From: an uncultured Muribaculaceae bacterium
Lineage (GTDB): Bacteria > Bacteroidota > Bacteroidia > Bacteroidales > Muribaculaceae
Length of the DNA: 49,641 nt
Direction: 5' to 3'
Assembly (NCBI GenBank): GCA_947632485.1
Contig: CANRPJ010000021.1
Span: forward strand, 1-49,641
The notes below the pieces were generated by a model. It was given only the letters and a program-made list of their open reading frames with translations, was not told where the DNA came from and ran no database searches. Within the stretch, counting starts at the first letter, position 1. Each line of letters begins with the position of its first letter. Both the position numbers and the translations under genes were made by a program. Below are positions 1-8,582 of the stretch, piece after piece.

Positions 1-86
1 CCGAGTCAGTCGAATATTTTGGTTAGCCCTGCCACGGAACTACGCCGCTGCCCCAGGCTTTGTCGTATTATCACTGAAGAGATTTC

Positions 87-128
87 TCTACTGCCCTAAC
101 TGCGTCGAGGTCAGCAGTAGATTTTTTT
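87..128 (+). terminator. Intrinsic terminator of a gene left of the window
   Basis: An 8-bp perfect stem (TCTACTGC at 87-94 with GCAGTAGA at 114-121) is followed by seven T at 122-128. It faces rightward, so it ends a plus-strand transcript that starts before the window. Bases 1-86 show no recognisable gene; two plus-strand frames are open there, but nothing identifies a protein or RNA. Confidence 0.7.
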
Positions 129-129
129 G

Positions 130-137
130 TAATTTTG
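130..137 (+). promoter_or_regulatory. -7 box of the aguA promoter
   Basis: TAATTTTG followed by C matches the Bacteroidetes -7 consensus TAnnTTTG. No clear -33 TTG is seen 19-20 bp upstream. The box ends only 7 nt before the first ATG of aguA, so the transcript should be almost leaderless. Confidence 0.5.
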
Positions 138-144
138 CACCACT

Positions 145-1197
145 ATGGCAGCGGAACTACAAAAAAGACTAATGGCCGAATGGGAAGCGCATGATGCCAT
201 TTTGCTCGCACTTCCTCATGAAGAGACTGATTGGGTACCAATTATCGATCAGGTTCATGCTACCTACAGGAGTCTGATCGAAGCGATGGTGCGCCATAAA
301 GAGAAGGTGATTCTGCTATGCCCGTCGAAATCCTATGCCATAAAAGTGCTGGGTGAAGGAACAGCCCGGGAAATTACTCTCATCGAAGCCTCTTATAATG
401 ACACCTGGACACGCGACTATGGTCCGTTTTCAATAGAGACAGCAGATGGCAAGAATGCTCTTGATTTCGGTTTCAACGGCTGGGGTCTGAAATTTGCTTC
501 TGACAGAGATAATCTTGTAAATCTGAATCTGGATAAGAACGGTTATTTCGCTCCCGGATCCTATCGCAACAACCGTGATTTCGTGCTTGAAGGAGGATCG
601 ATTGAATCCGATGGCGAAGGTACGATACTGACCACCTCAAGGTGTCTCTGCTCTCCAAACCGCAATGGAGGAAAAACGAAACCGGAACTGGAGGAGATTC
701 TGAAAGAGCGGCTTGGAGCTAAGCGCGTGTTGTGGCTCGACTATGGAGCCCTTGAAGGTGATGATACGGATTCGCATATCGACACGCTCGCTCGCCTATG
801 TCCCGATGGAGTGCTGATTTATGTCCAGGCAAATAAAACCGATTCCCAATATGAGGAGCTTTCAAAGATGGAAGAGCAGATTCGGAGTCTGCGCAGGCCT
901 GACGGAGAGCCCTACAATCTGATTTCCTTGCCTTTGCCTGACCCTATCCACGATTCAGAAGGGAACCGGTTGCCAGCTACGTATGCCAACTATCTCGTAA
1001 CCCCACGCGCCATCTATATGCCCACTTACGGACAAAGGATTAATGACGATCGTGCTAAAGAGCTGATTAAAAAAGCTTTCAAAAACGAGCTCCCGATAGA
1101 GGGAATAGATTGCCAGCCACTCATCGTGCAACACGGTTCGCTCCATTGCGCCACCATGCAGCTGGGTCGCGGAACTATCAATACCAATCTACTATGA
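145..1197 (+). CDS. aguA: Agmatine deiminase
   Basis: Cytoplasmic enzyme converting agmatine to N-carbamoylputrescine and ammonia, the first half of the arginine-decarboxylase route to putrescine. The 350-residue length is usual for the family (porphyromonas-type peptidyl-arginine deiminase fold). Visible motifs are NDTWTRDYGP (85-94), LEGGSIE (148-154), GDDTDSHIDTLAR (205-217) and GSLHCATMQ with the nucleophile Cys335. The start at 145 keeps the family N-terminus (KRLMAEWE); an internal ATG at 172 is possible because the -7 box lies so close. The stop overlaps the aguB start as ATGA, so the two are translationally coupled. Function is secure from motifs and from the aguB neighbour. Confidence 0.95.
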   Translation: MAAELQKRLMAEWEAHDAILLALPHEETDWVPIIDQVHATYRSLIEAMVRHKEKVILLCPSKSYAIKVLGEGTAREITLIEASYNDTWTRDYGPFSIETADGKNALDFGFNGWGLKFASDRDNLVNLNLDKNGYFAPGSYRNNRDFVLEGGSIESDGEGTILTTSRCLCSPNRNGGKTKPELEEILKERLGAKRVLWLDYGALEGDDTDSHIDTLARLCPDGVLIYVQANKTDSQYEELSKMEEQIRSLRRPDGEPYNLISLPLPDPIHDSEGNRLPATYANYLVTPRAIYMPTYGQRINDDRAKELIKKAFKNELPIEGIDCQPLIVQHGSLHCATMQLGRGTINTNLL

Positions 1198-2087
1198 AGC
1201 CAGACCATATCAGAATAGGAATAGCTCAGGAATGCTATAGTGAAGATATAGCTACCAACCGCAGAAAAAATATTGCCGCGATTGAGAATCTGGCAGCGGA
1301 AGGAGCCCGTCTGATAGTTCTTCCCGAGCTCCACGATTCGCTCTATTTCTGCCAGACAGAAGATGTTGATAACTTTGATCTTGCGGTAGATCTGCCGGGA
1401 GATTTCACTGATACCTACGGCGATGCCGCGGCTTCCGCCAAAGCAGTAGTGGTGGCCAGTTCATTTGAACGCAGGGCTCCGGGCCTTTACCATAACACGG
1501 CGGTCGTGTTCGATTCTGATGGAAGCGTAGCCGGTACCTACAGGAAAATGCACATTCCAGACGATCCGGGCTTCTACGAAAAATTTCATTTCGCTCCGGG
1601 CGATCTCGGATTCGAACCGATCGATACCAGTATAGGACGCCTCGGAGTGCTTGTATGCTGGGATCAGTGGTATCCGGAGGCTGCGCGCATCATGGCTTTG
1701 CGTGGAGCGGAAATGCTGATTTATCCTACCGCCATAGGGTGGAATCCTGATGACGACCGCGACGAACGCAAACGCCAGCGTGAAGCCTGGATCACAATCC
1801 AGCGCGCCCATGCGGTTGCAAACGGAATTCCGGTCGTAAGCGTGAACCGCACCGGATTTGAAGAAGACCCTTCAGGCCAGACATCAGGCATAGATTTCTG
1901 GGGCTCTTCTTTCGTGGCTGGTCCTCAGGGAGAGATTCTTCTGGGCGCACCCGAAGAGAAATTTGCCGAAGAGGTAGTTGATGTATCCTTAACCCGTTCG
2001 GAAGAGGTCCGACGCTGGTGGCCTTTCTTCCGCGATCGTCGGATCGATGCCTATTCACCAATATTAAAACGCTTTGACTACAAATGA
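1194..2087 (+). CDS. aguB: N-carbamoylputrescine amidase
   Basis: Carbon-nitrogen hydrolase (nitrilase superfamily) that hydrolyses N-carbamoylputrescine to putrescine, CO2 and ammonia, directly after AguA. With the start at 1194 the protein has 297 residues, typical of the family. The catalytic triad is visible: Glu45 in VLPELHDS, Lys118 in YRKMHIPDDPG and Cys155 in VLVCWDQWYPE. A longer upstream reading frame exists, but the ATG overlapping the aguA stop (ATGA) gives the normal N-terminus (IRIGIAQ). Its own stop overlaps the next gene in the same way, so aguA, aguB and the GH53 gene form one transcription unit. No signal peptide; cytoplasmic. Confidence 0.95.
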   Translation: MKPDHIRIGIAQECYSEDIATNRRKNIAAIENLAAEGARLIVLPELHDSLYFCQTEDVDNFDLAVDLPGDFTDTYGDAAASAKAVVVASSFERRAPGLYHNTAVVFDSDGSVAGTYRKMHIPDDPGFYEKFHFAPGDLGFEPIDTSIGRLGVLVCWDQWYPEAARIMALRGAEMLIYPTAIGWNPDDDRDERKRQREAWITIQRAHAVANGIPVVSVNRTGFEEDPSGQTSGIDFWGSSFVAGPQGEILLGAPEEKFAEEVVDVSLTRSEEVRRWWPFFRDRRIDAYSPILKRFDYK

Positions 2088-3187
2088 AAGCTAAATCTTT
2101 TCTGAAAGTTCTCCTTTCATCACTTATATTTGCTGGCAGCCTTACGAGTTGTGGCAGCGACTCCCCTGCTACTCCCGACAAACCGGGAAATGAGCAGGAA
2201 GGTGAAGATAACGGCGGCGGTAGCGGCAACGAAGAAAACAAGGTATCTATCGCTATGGGCGGCGATATATCGTGGCTCACCGAGATGGAAGCTGACGGAA
2301 TTAAGTTTCATAATTACGATGGTACGCAGGAAGACTGCATGAAGATCCTTAAATCATTAGGCTTCAATGCCTTCCGATTCCGCGTATGGGTCAATCCCGC
2401 CAATAAATACTGCTCCACGAAAGATGTGGTAGCCAAATGCCTCAGAGCCAAGGCACTCGGAATTGATCTGATGATCGATTTTCACTATAGCGATGACTGG
2501 GCCGACCCGAGCAAGCAGACTACTCCTGCGCAATGGAAAGATCTTGGTATCGATGCGCTGGTGCAAAAGGTAGCCGAATATACGGGGGCTACCTGCCAGG
2601 AGCTGAAAGATAACGGTATAGAACCCAAATGGATTCAGGTTGGCAACGAGACAAGCGACGGAATGCTTTGGCCTCTCGGAAAAGCAAGCACCAATCCCAA
2701 AAACTTTGCCCGGCTCTTCAAGGCCGGATATGAGGCCGTGAAATCGGTATTTCCTGACTCAAAGGTGATAGCACATGTGGATCGAGCTCAGGACTACGAC
2801 CATCTGGAATGGCTTTACAGCATTCTGGCCGACAACGGTGCTTCTTTCGACGTGATTGGTCTTTCGCTCTATCCTGAAAAGAATGATTACATCAGCTTCG
2901 TTTCCCAGACTGAGGCCAACATGAAAAAGCTGATTCAGAAATTTGATCGTGATGTTATGCTTGTTGAGGTAGGAATGGGTGAAAGCTATGTTACGGAATG
3001 TCGCGACTTTCTTACCCGCTGCTTCGGGCTTTCGGAAAAGATTGCCGGCGACAGAATGCTTGGCGTGCTTTATTGGGAGCCTCAGTGCAACAGCAGGTGG
3101 AACGACTATAAGAAAGGTGCCTTCAACACACAGTGGCGCCCAACCGATGCATTGAAAGCTTACAATGATTTCATTGCATCTAAATGA
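2084..3187 (+). CDS. GH53 arabinogalactan endo-beta-1,4-galactanase, lipoprotein
   Basis: Predicted extracytoplasmic glycoside hydrolase family 53 enzyme, which cuts beta-1,4-galactan side chains of pectin. A lipoprotein signal ends at Cys23 (SLTSC), followed by a low-complexity linker rich in Gly, Asp, Glu and Asn (about 24-53), then the catalytic barrel. The acid/base glutamate is Glu189 in QVGNETSDG and the nucleophile is Glu295 in LVEVGMGES; FRFRVWVNP (97-105) and DFHYSDDWADP (132-142) are also typical of GH53. Total length is 367 residues. The ATG overlaps the aguB stop by 4 nt. Sitting in a polyamine and amino-acid operon without SusC/SusD partners is odd, because such enzymes usually lie in polysaccharide utilisation loci. 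Family assignment is firm; the exact glycan is inferred. Confidence 0.9.
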   Translation: MKAKSFLKVLLSSLIFAGSLTSCGSDSPATPDKPGNEQEGEDNGGGSGNEENKVSIAMGGDISWLTEMEADGIKFHNYDGTQEDCMKILKSLGFNAFRFRVWVNPANKYCSTKDVVAKCLRAKALGIDLMIDFHYSDDWADPSKQTTPAQWKDLGIDALVQKVAEYTGATCQELKDNGIEPKWIQVGNETSDGMLWPLGKASTNPKNFARLFKAGYEAVKSVFPDSKVIAHVDRAQDYDHLEWLYSILADNGASFDVIGLSLYPEKNDYISFVSQTEANMKKLIQKFDRDVMLVEVGMGESYVTECRDFLTRCFGLSEKIAGDRMLGVLYWEPQCNSRWNDYKKGAFNTQWRPTDALKAYNDFIASK

Positions 3188-3206
3188 GAAGTGATTCAAT
3201 AGGGAT

Positions 3207-4568
3207 ATGAAAGTACTGAAATTCGGTGGCACTTCCGTAGGTACAGTGGAAAGCCTTGGAAATGTCAAAAAAATAGTAGAAGGCCTTGAGGGCCCGGCCG
3301 TTGTGGTAGTATCGGCACTCGGTGGAATCACCGATAAACTAATCGCAACGGCGAAGCAGGCTAAAGAAGGCGGGGATTCCTATGAGGAAGCATTCAGGGC
3401 AATCTGCGACAGGCATCATGCTACCGCCGCAGGAGTTCTTACCGCTGAAGCATATAAGGAGACGGAACCAGTAATCAGCGAACTGCTCAGGAAGCTGGGC
3501 GATCTGTATAAGGGAGTTTCTCTTCTTGAAGAACTTTCTGACCGTACGCTCGACTCAATAGTGAGCTTCGGCGAGAGAATCTCTTCCGTGATAGTGAGCC
3601 GCATGATCAGCGATGCCCGTCATTTCGATTCCCCGTCGATTATCAAGACAGAGCGTTGGCATGGCAAGAACATTGCTGATGTGGAGCTTACGGATAAGCT
3701 TATCAAAGAAAACTTCGGTAAGGAGGACTATAAGATAGCCGTTTGCGGAGGTTTTATATCGCGAGACCGCGACAATAACGATATCACGAATCTCGGAAGA
3801 GGAGGAAGCGACTACACTGCGGCTCTGATTGCGGCATCACTCGGAGCGGAGGAGCTGGAAATCTGGACTGACGTTGACGGTTTCATGACCGCCGATCCAA
3901 GAATTGTGAAAACGGCTATGGTGCTCGACAAGATGACCTTTGTAGAGAGTATGCAGCTCTGCACATTCGGAGCAAAGGTGATCTATCCTCCTACGATCTA
4001 TCCGGTATTTCATAAAAACATACCTATCAAGATCCTCAATACCTTCCACCCCGAAGCTCCAGGCACCCTGATAACCGACGAATGCACCGATAATCTTCCG
4101 GCAAAAGGTGTGACAGCGCTAAAAGGCTGCGCGTTGATCAGAGTTGCGGGAAGCGCTCAAAGCGATGATTCAGATATTAAGAACCGAATCTACAAAGCGC
4201 TTTCGCGTCAGGGGGTAAACGTGCTTCTTGTAGCTCCGCAGCGGGGTGACAGCTTTAGCCTCGTGGTAAATGGGGCTGATGGCATACCGGCTTGCGAAGC
4301 TCTTGAAAATGAATTTGCTCCAGAGCTATCCTCCTCGCAGTTAAAAGGGGTAGAACTGATAGAAAATCTTGCTACCGTGGCTGTTGTAGGAGAGAATCTT
4401 CGCCGTACGCCAGACCTTGGCCTGAAGATCGGCAACAGTATCATTGAGAAAGGCCTGAAGGTGATCGAGCGTGCCACCGGAGGATCAGAGACCATGATCT
4501 CTTTCGTAGTAGACCAGACTGACGCTGATGCTACGGTTCTTGGTGTGCACGAAGCGATTTTCGGATAG
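3207..4568 (+). CDS. lysC: Aspartate kinase (monofunctional, ACT-regulated)
   Basis: Phosphorylates aspartate, opening the pathway to lysine, threonine, methionine and diaminopimelate. The kinase domain shows KFGGTSVG (5-12), GRGGSDYTA (197-205) and TDVDGFMTADPR (221-232). Two ACT regulatory segments fill about 305-453. At 453 residues there is no homoserine dehydrogenase fusion. It follows the GH53 gene by 19 nt with no room for a lysine riboswitch, so it probably shares the aguAB transcript. It ends 15 nt before the convergent NlpC/P60 gene. Feedback specificity cannot be read from sequence; the symbol lysC is used in the general sense. Confidence 0.93.
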   Translation: MKVLKFGGTSVGTVESLGNVKKIVEGLEGPAVVVVSALGGITDKLIATAKQAKEGGDSYEEAFRAICDRHHATAAGVLTAEAYKETEPVISELLRKLGDLYKGVSLLEELSDRTLDSIVSFGERISSVIVSRMISDARHFDSPSIIKTERWHGKNIADVELTDKLIKENFGKEDYKIAVCGGFISRDRDNNDITNLGRGGSDYTAALIAASLGAEELEIWTDVDGFMTADPRIVKTAMVLDKMTFVESMQLCTFGAKVIYPPTIYPVFHKNIPIKILNTFHPEAPGTLITDECTDNLPAKGVTALKGCALIRVAGSAQSDDSDIKNRIYKALSRQGVNVLLVAPQRGDSFSLVVNGADGIPACEALENEFAPELSSSQLKGVELIENLATVAVVGENLRRTPDLGLKIGNSIIEKGLKVIERATGGSETMISFVVDQTDADATVLGVHEAIFG

Positions 4569-4583
4569 TCCGCTGACTCTGAC

Positions 4584-5129
4584 TTACTTATTGTAGGCGT
4601 GGTTGCCGGAGGCTACCCTACCGAACTTAATGAACCGGCTCGTATAGTAAGGAGTGTTGATTTTTGAAATCACCACTCCTTTGCTTGAAGAAGCGTGGAT
4701 AAACGATTCCGCATCAAGCATTATCCCGACGTGAGACACGCGTGATAGATCCTTCCCCGTGGCAAAGAACACCAGATCGCCTATCTCTACCTCCTCTCTG
4801 TTGAGACTCTTGCAGAAATCAGCTTGCTGAGCCGAGTTTCGCGGTAGTTTTGTGCCGGTTACATCAAGATACACCATAAGGACCATGCCGGAACAATCAG
4901 TGCCTACACCCTTTTCCGACTTAGCATAGGCATAAGGAGTGCCAAGCCAGGTCATAGCTTCATCGGCCACCTTCTTATGGATATGGTCAGGCTTCTTCAA
5001 CTTCTTGACCATCACTACATCAGGAGCCATCGGAGCTTCATTCTTTGGTCCATGACTCTTACACCCCACCAACAGCAAGGCGGAGACACAAATCAACGGC
5101 AAGAGGCGTTTCGGCATTAAACCATTCAT
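4584..5129 (-). CDS. NlpC/P60 family lipoprotein, cell-wall endopeptidase
   Basis: Probable peptidoglycan peptidase anchored in an outer-envelope membrane. A lipoprotein signal ends at Cys23 (LLLVGC). After a short linker comes an NlpC/P60 (C40) domain from about residue 50 with nucleophile Cys79 in GTDCSGMV, His133 in VSHVGIML and a third polar residue His145 in FIHASSS. Total length is 181 residues, a minimal single-domain form like E. coli Spr/NlpC. An internal ATG four codons later could also be the start. It is transcribed alone, convergent with lysC and divergent from the degQ-like gene. Confidence 0.88.
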   Translation of the reverse strand: MNGLMPKRLLPLICVSALLLVGCKSHGPKNEAPMAPDVVMVKKLKKPDHIHKKVADEAMTWLGTPYAYAKSEKGVGTDCSGMVLMVYLDVTGTKLPRNSAQQADFCKSLNREEVEIGDLVFFATGKDLSRVSHVGIMLDAESFIHASSSKGVVISKINTPYYTSRFIKFGRVASGNHAYNK

Positions 5130-5172
5130 GGGTTTAGGAATCTAAACAATGAGCAATGATAGTTTACAGTTG

Positions 5173-5180
5173 CAAATTTA
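5173..5180 (-). promoter_or_regulatory. -7 box for the NlpC/P60 lipoprotein gene
   Basis: Read on the minus strand this is TAAATTTG followed by C, a match to TAnnTTTG, 43 nt before the start codon at 5129. The -33 element is not convincing. Confidence 0.45.
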
Positions 5181-5307
5181 GCACACCGCTATCGCAAAAC
5201 CTAAAAATCAATAAACTTTTTTACATAGTTTTTTACCAACGGAGCCTTAAGCCCTTAAATATGCTTAAATGTGAGGGTTCGGCCGCGGATTTTGGGTAAT
5301 ACTGCAT

Positions 5308-5315
5308 TATCTTTG
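5308..5315 (+). promoter_or_regulatory. -7 box of the degQ-like gene
   Basis: TATCTTTG followed by C matches the Bacteroidetes -7 box, 68 nt upstream of the ATG. No TTG lies at the usual 19-20 bp distance; a TTTG at 5291-5294 is too close. The leader contains no obvious structure. Confidence 0.5.
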
Positions 5316-5383
5316 CACCAGAATTAAATAAGTTAAATTAACGAAAAGGTTTTCAACCTTGCATGGAGGTATAACTTAACACC

Positions 5384-6964
5384 ATGATTACAATGAACAA
5401 AAAGCGTTTAAGAATCCTGGCCTACGCCGCCCTCATGATTGGTGCTGGCGTGATTGGTGCCACTGCTACCGGAACCTGGAGAGCCAATATGGTATCGCAG
5501 GCTCCGGAAGCTCAGCTAACCCAAGAGTATCAGGTGCCCTCAGCTGAAAAAAATAGCTTTGTGCGCACTGCACAGAAAATGCCCGCATTTGAAACCGACT
5601 TCACCGAAGCGGCAGAGAAGACCGTAAATGCAGTGGTCTGCATAAAGAGCTTCGTATCCCAACGCAGCAATCCCTACGGGGGTCAAGGCGGCTACGGCAA
5701 TCCGTTTGATATGTTCGACTTCTTCTTCGGTCCCGGTCAGGGTCGGCAGCCCCGTCAGGAGCAGCCCAAGCGTCAGCAGAAGAAAGGCGATCAGGTGCAG
5801 AGCGGTCTGGGTAGCGGAGTGATCATCAGCGAAGACGGATACATCGTGACCAACAATCATGTGGTAGATGGAGCGGAGCGTCTGGAAGTGCTTCTCAATG
5901 ATAACAGTACTTATGATGCACGCGTGATAGGTACCGACGAAGCCTCTGATCTCGCCCTCATCAAGATCAACGCCTCTGGTCTCGCCCCGATCTCCTTCGG
6001 TGATAGCGAAACCGTAAAAGTTGGCGAATGGGTTCTCGCCGTAGGCAATCCGTTTGGCTTCACCTCAACCGTGACCGCCGGAATTGTCAGCGCCAAGGGT
6101 CGTAACCTCGGTCAGAACTCTCCCAACAAATCTGGAGTGCATGTAGAGTCATTTATCCAGACCGACGCAGCTCTCAACCCGGGCAACTCGGGCGGTGCGC
6201 TCGTGAATCTCCGCGGTGAGCTGATCGGCATCAACTCCGCTATCTATAGCAACACCGGCAGCTATTCGGGCTTCTCCTTCGCGATCCCGACCACTATCGT
6301 CAAGAAGGTGATGACCGACCTCAAGCAGTTCGGTACCGTGCAGCGCGGCGTACTCGGCTGTCGTGTAATGGATCTCGACGCAGAGAAAGCTAAAGAGATC
6401 GGTATTACAGCCGTTAAGTCGGGTGTAGTGGTTGGTGAAGTCACCGACCGCAGTCTCGCTAAAGAACTCGGCCTGCAGACCGACGATGTGATTACCGCAA
6501 TCAATGGCGTGGAAGTGCACAATTTTGCTAACCTCGTGGAGCAGCTCAGCAAGTTCCGCCCTGGCGACCAGGTATCCGTGACCTACTGGCGCGACAATAA
6601 GAAGGTAACCAAGAGCGGCACCGTGCGCAATGCCGAGGGCAATACCTCGATCACCAAAAAAGGCGAATTCAGCGAAATCGGCTGTGCCTTCATGAAACTG
6701 ACTTCTGAAACCAAGCAGCACCTCGGTCTGAGCAATGGTGTGCAGGTCAGCGGTATCAAGAACGGTGCTTTCCGCGATGCAGGAGTGAAAGATGGCTTCA
6801 TCATCACCGAGATCAACGGTCAGCGCGTAGATAGCGCCGACGATGTAGAGGCAGTCTACAATGCGATCATGCGCGATTCTTCCGGCGACAAGGTAATGTT
6901 CCTTACCGGAATCTATCCTACAGGCAAGAAATATTACTATGCAGTAAATCTTGCTCAGGATTAA
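5384..6964 (+). CDS. DegQ/HtrA family periplasmic serine protease
   Basis: Envelope quality-control protease and chaperone. An N-terminal hydrophobic segment (about 10-28) works as a signal or anchor. The trypsin-like domain carries His159 in VTNNHVVDG, Asp189 in SDLALIK and Ser269 in NPGNSGGAL. Before it is a Gly/Gln/Pro-rich loop (about 95-140). Two PDZ domains follow (about 315-405 and 425-520), giving the 526-residue length usual for Bacteroidales HtrA. Two in-frame ATGs (5384 and 5393) are possible starts. A strong hairpin downstream separates it from rpoD. It is called degQ-like rather than degP because bacteroidetal homologues are not resolved by motifs alone. Confidence 0.93.
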   Translation: MITMNKKRLRILAYAALMIGAGVIGATATGTWRANMVSQAPEAQLTQEYQVPSAEKNSFVRTAQKMPAFETDFTEAAEKTVNAVVCIKSFVSQRSNPYGGQGGYGNPFDMFDFFFGPGQGRQPRQEQPKRQQKKGDQVQSGLGSGVIISEDGYIVTNNHVVDGAERLEVLLNDNSTYDARVIGTDEASDLALIKINASGLAPISFGDSETVKVGEWVLAVGNPFGFTSTVTAGIVSAKGRNLGQNSPNKSGVHVESFIQTDAALNPGNSGGALVNLRGELIGINSAIYSNTGSYSGFSFAIPTTIVKKVMTDLKQFGTVQRGVLGCRVMDLDAEKAKEIGITAVKSGVVVGEVTDRSLAKELGLQTDDVITAINGVEVHNFANLVEQLSKFRPGDQVSVTYWRDNKKVTKSGTVRNAEGNTSITKKGEFSEIGCAFMKLTSETKQHLGLSNGVQVSGIKNGAFRDAGVKDGFIITEINGQRVDSADDVEAVYNAIMRDSSGDKVMFLTGIYPTGKKYYYAVNLAQD

Positions 6965-6994
6965 GAGAACAAAAACAATACTACCGTTGTTTAA

Positions 6995-7026
6995 TTATAG
7001 CCGGGGTTGGTGAACTCCGGCTATAA
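6995..7026. terminator. Hairpin between the degQ-like gene and rpoD
   Basis: A near-perfect 14-bp stem (6995-7008 with 7013-7026, one G-T pair) closes a 4-nt loop GGTG. No T-run follows, so it is a strong hairpin but not a classical intrinsic terminator. It ends 2 nt before the -33 element of the rpoD promoter. Confidence 0.6.
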
Positions 7027-7028
7027 CA

Positions 7029-7059
7029 TTGCATAGATGGAATATTTCCACTACCTTTG
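7029..7059 (+). promoter_or_regulatory. rpoD promoter (-33 and -7)
   Basis: TTG at 7029-7031 and TACCTTTG at 7052-7059 are separated by 20 bp, an exact bacteroidetal housekeeping promoter. It excludes the longer upstream reading frame as the protein start and supports the ATG at 7083, which is preceded by GGAGAG. Confidence 0.75.
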
Positions 7060-7082
7060 CAACAATTTTTTGGAGAGCTGAT

Positions 7083-7943
7083 ATGCGACAGTTAAAGATA
7101 ACCAAATCAATAACCAACAGGGAAAGTGCCTCACTTGACAAGTATCTTCAGGAGATAGGTCGTGAAGAGCTTATCACGGTAAGCGAAGAGGTAGAACTGG
7201 CTCAAAGAATAAAGAAAGGAGACTCCGCAGCCCTTGAAAAACTGGTTCGCGCCAACCTGCGTTTCGTGGTCTCCGTGGCCAAGCAATATCAGAATCAGGG
7301 TTTAAGTCTTCCCGATCTAATTAATGAGGGCAACCTCGGACTGATCAGGGCAGCCCAGAAATTTGATGAAACGCGAGGATTCAAATTCATCAGCTACGCT
7401 GTATGGTGGATCCGCCAGTCGATTCTGCAGGCTCTGGCTGAGCAATCGCGCATTGTGCGCCTGCCGCTCAATCAGGTAGGCTCGCTCAATAAGATAAGCA
7501 AGGAACTATCTAAATTCGAGCAGGAAAATGAGCGCCGCCCGTCAGCTGAGGAACTCGCCGAACGGCTTGATATACCTGTCGACAAGGTGTCTGATACCCT
7601 CAAGGTCTCCGGACGCCATATCTCAGTCGATGCGCCCTTCGTAGAAGGCGAAGACAATTCGCTGCTTGACGTGCTTCCCAATGATGATAGTCCGATGGCC
7701 GATGCCTCGCTTAATCAGGAGTCTCTCTCGAAAGAGGTGGATCGCGCCCTGAAGCAGCTTTACGACCGTGAGCGCGAAATTCTGAAGATGTTCTTCGGAA
7801 TCGGTTGCCAGGAGATGACTCTTGAAGAGATCGGAGCTAAATTCGATCTCACTCGAGAAAGGGTACGCCAGATCAAGGAGAAAGCAATACGCCGCCTCAA
7901 GGGTCAGAAAAGCAAACTGCTGAAGAGCTATCTTGGCGAATAG
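7083..7943 (+). CDS. rpoD: Primary sigma factor RpoD (sigma-70 family)
   Basis: Directs RNA polymerase to housekeeping promoters. With the start at 7083 the protein is 286 residues, the compact form typical of Bacteroidetes, lacking the long region 1.1. Regions in order: 1.2 ([15 protein letters not shown]), 2 ([16 protein letters not shown], then [18 protein letters not shown] and [10 protein letters not shown] for -7 recognition), 3 ([11 protein letters not shown]) and 4.2 ([20 protein letters not shown], the -33-binding helix-turn-helix). It has its own consensus promoter. A small predicted outer-membrane protein follows after 9 nt and may be cotranscribed. Confidence 0.96.
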   Translation: MRQLKITKSITNRESASLDKYLQEIGREELITVSEEVELAQRIKKGDSAALEKLVRANLRFVVSVAKQYQNQGLSLPDLINEGNLGLIRAAQKFDETRGFKFISYAVWWIRQSILQALAEQSRIVRLPLNQVGSLNKISKELSKFEQENERRPSAEELAERLDIPVDKVSDTLKVSGRHISVDAPFVEGEDNSLLDVLPNDDSPMADASLNQESLSKEVDRALKQLYDREREILKMFFGIGCQEMTLEEIGAKFDLTRERVRQIKEKAIRRLKGQKSKLLKSYLGE

Positions 7944-7952
7944 AGCTCTCCG

Positions 7953-8582
7953 ATGTTGAGATTCAGAGAAATAGGTTCCTGCCTGTGCCGTGTTCTAATG
8001 ATTACGGCATTGGCAGGAGCTTTTATTATGCCCGCTTCGGGACAGGTTGCAGCCGATAAGAAGTATGACCGCTTCACCCGAAAGCCGGGCGAAAGCATGC
8101 TGGGGAAGAATGATAAACCGCTTTGGACAAGTCATTTCACGTGGGGCGCTGATATAGGCAGCTCCATCGACCTTCGCGGAAATGATATGTCTACCTTCGA
8201 TGCCGAGGCGGTGCTTGGTTATAAGAACAGCTTCATTCAGCTCGCCGGAGTAGGTGCCGGTGTGCACCGCGCTTTCGGCAACGGCAACAACATGATTCCC
8301 GTATATGCCGTGTTCAGGTCATCGTTCCGATCAGCCCCTTCATTGTTTTTCCTGAATGTGAAGGCCGGCTACAGCTTCAACAGTATCGGCGAGACAGGAA
8401 CACGCCGAGGGTTCAACTGTAGCCTCGGCGTGGGTATCAATCTCGCAATGTCAGCAAAATTCAAGAGCCATATTATCCTTTCTTACGGATATTTCCGGCT
8501 CGATGAGGAGCAGCGGCTCTGGGCAGGAATGGAAATTGAGCATGTAGATTATGCCCAACTTCGCTTCGGCGTCACTTTCTGA
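7953..8582 (+). CDS. Predicted small outer-membrane beta-barrel protein of unknown function
   Basis: I do not recognise a named family. The 209-residue protein has a signal peptide (hydrophobic stretch about 13-28, likely cut after PASG). The rest alternates polar and hydrophobic residues in strand-like runs and ends in FGVTF, a terminal phenylalanine typical of outer-membrane barrels. KPGESMLGKNDKPLW (43-57) precedes the first putative strand. It follows rpoD by 9 nt in the same direction and overlaps the convergent M3 peptidase gene by 11 nt. A porin-like or OmpA-barrel-like role is inference only. Confidence 0.75.
   Translation: MLRFREIGSCLCRVLMITALAGAFIMPASGQVAADKKYDRFTRKPGESMLGKNDKPLWTSHFTWGADIGSSIDLRGNDMSTFDAEAVLGYKNSFIQLAGVGAGVHRAFGNGNNMIPVYAVFRSSFRSAPSLFFLNVKAGYSFNSIGETGTRRGFNCSLGVGINLAMSAKFKSHIILSYGYFRLDEEQRLWAGMEIEHVDYAQLRFGVTF

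Noticed and set aside
3188..3206. Lysine riboswitch before aspartate kinase
   Set aside because: The gap to the preceding gene is 19 nt, too short for the aptamer.
5244..5275. Three CTTAA motifs near 5247-5268 as a structured element
   Set aside because: Short AT-rich repeats without a stable fold; similarity to the inner stem of repeats B and C is limited to a few bases.
7029..7082. Longer rpoD start at 7029
   Set aside because: It would begin at the -33 element, upstream of the expected transcription start; ATG 7083 gives the usual 286 residues.
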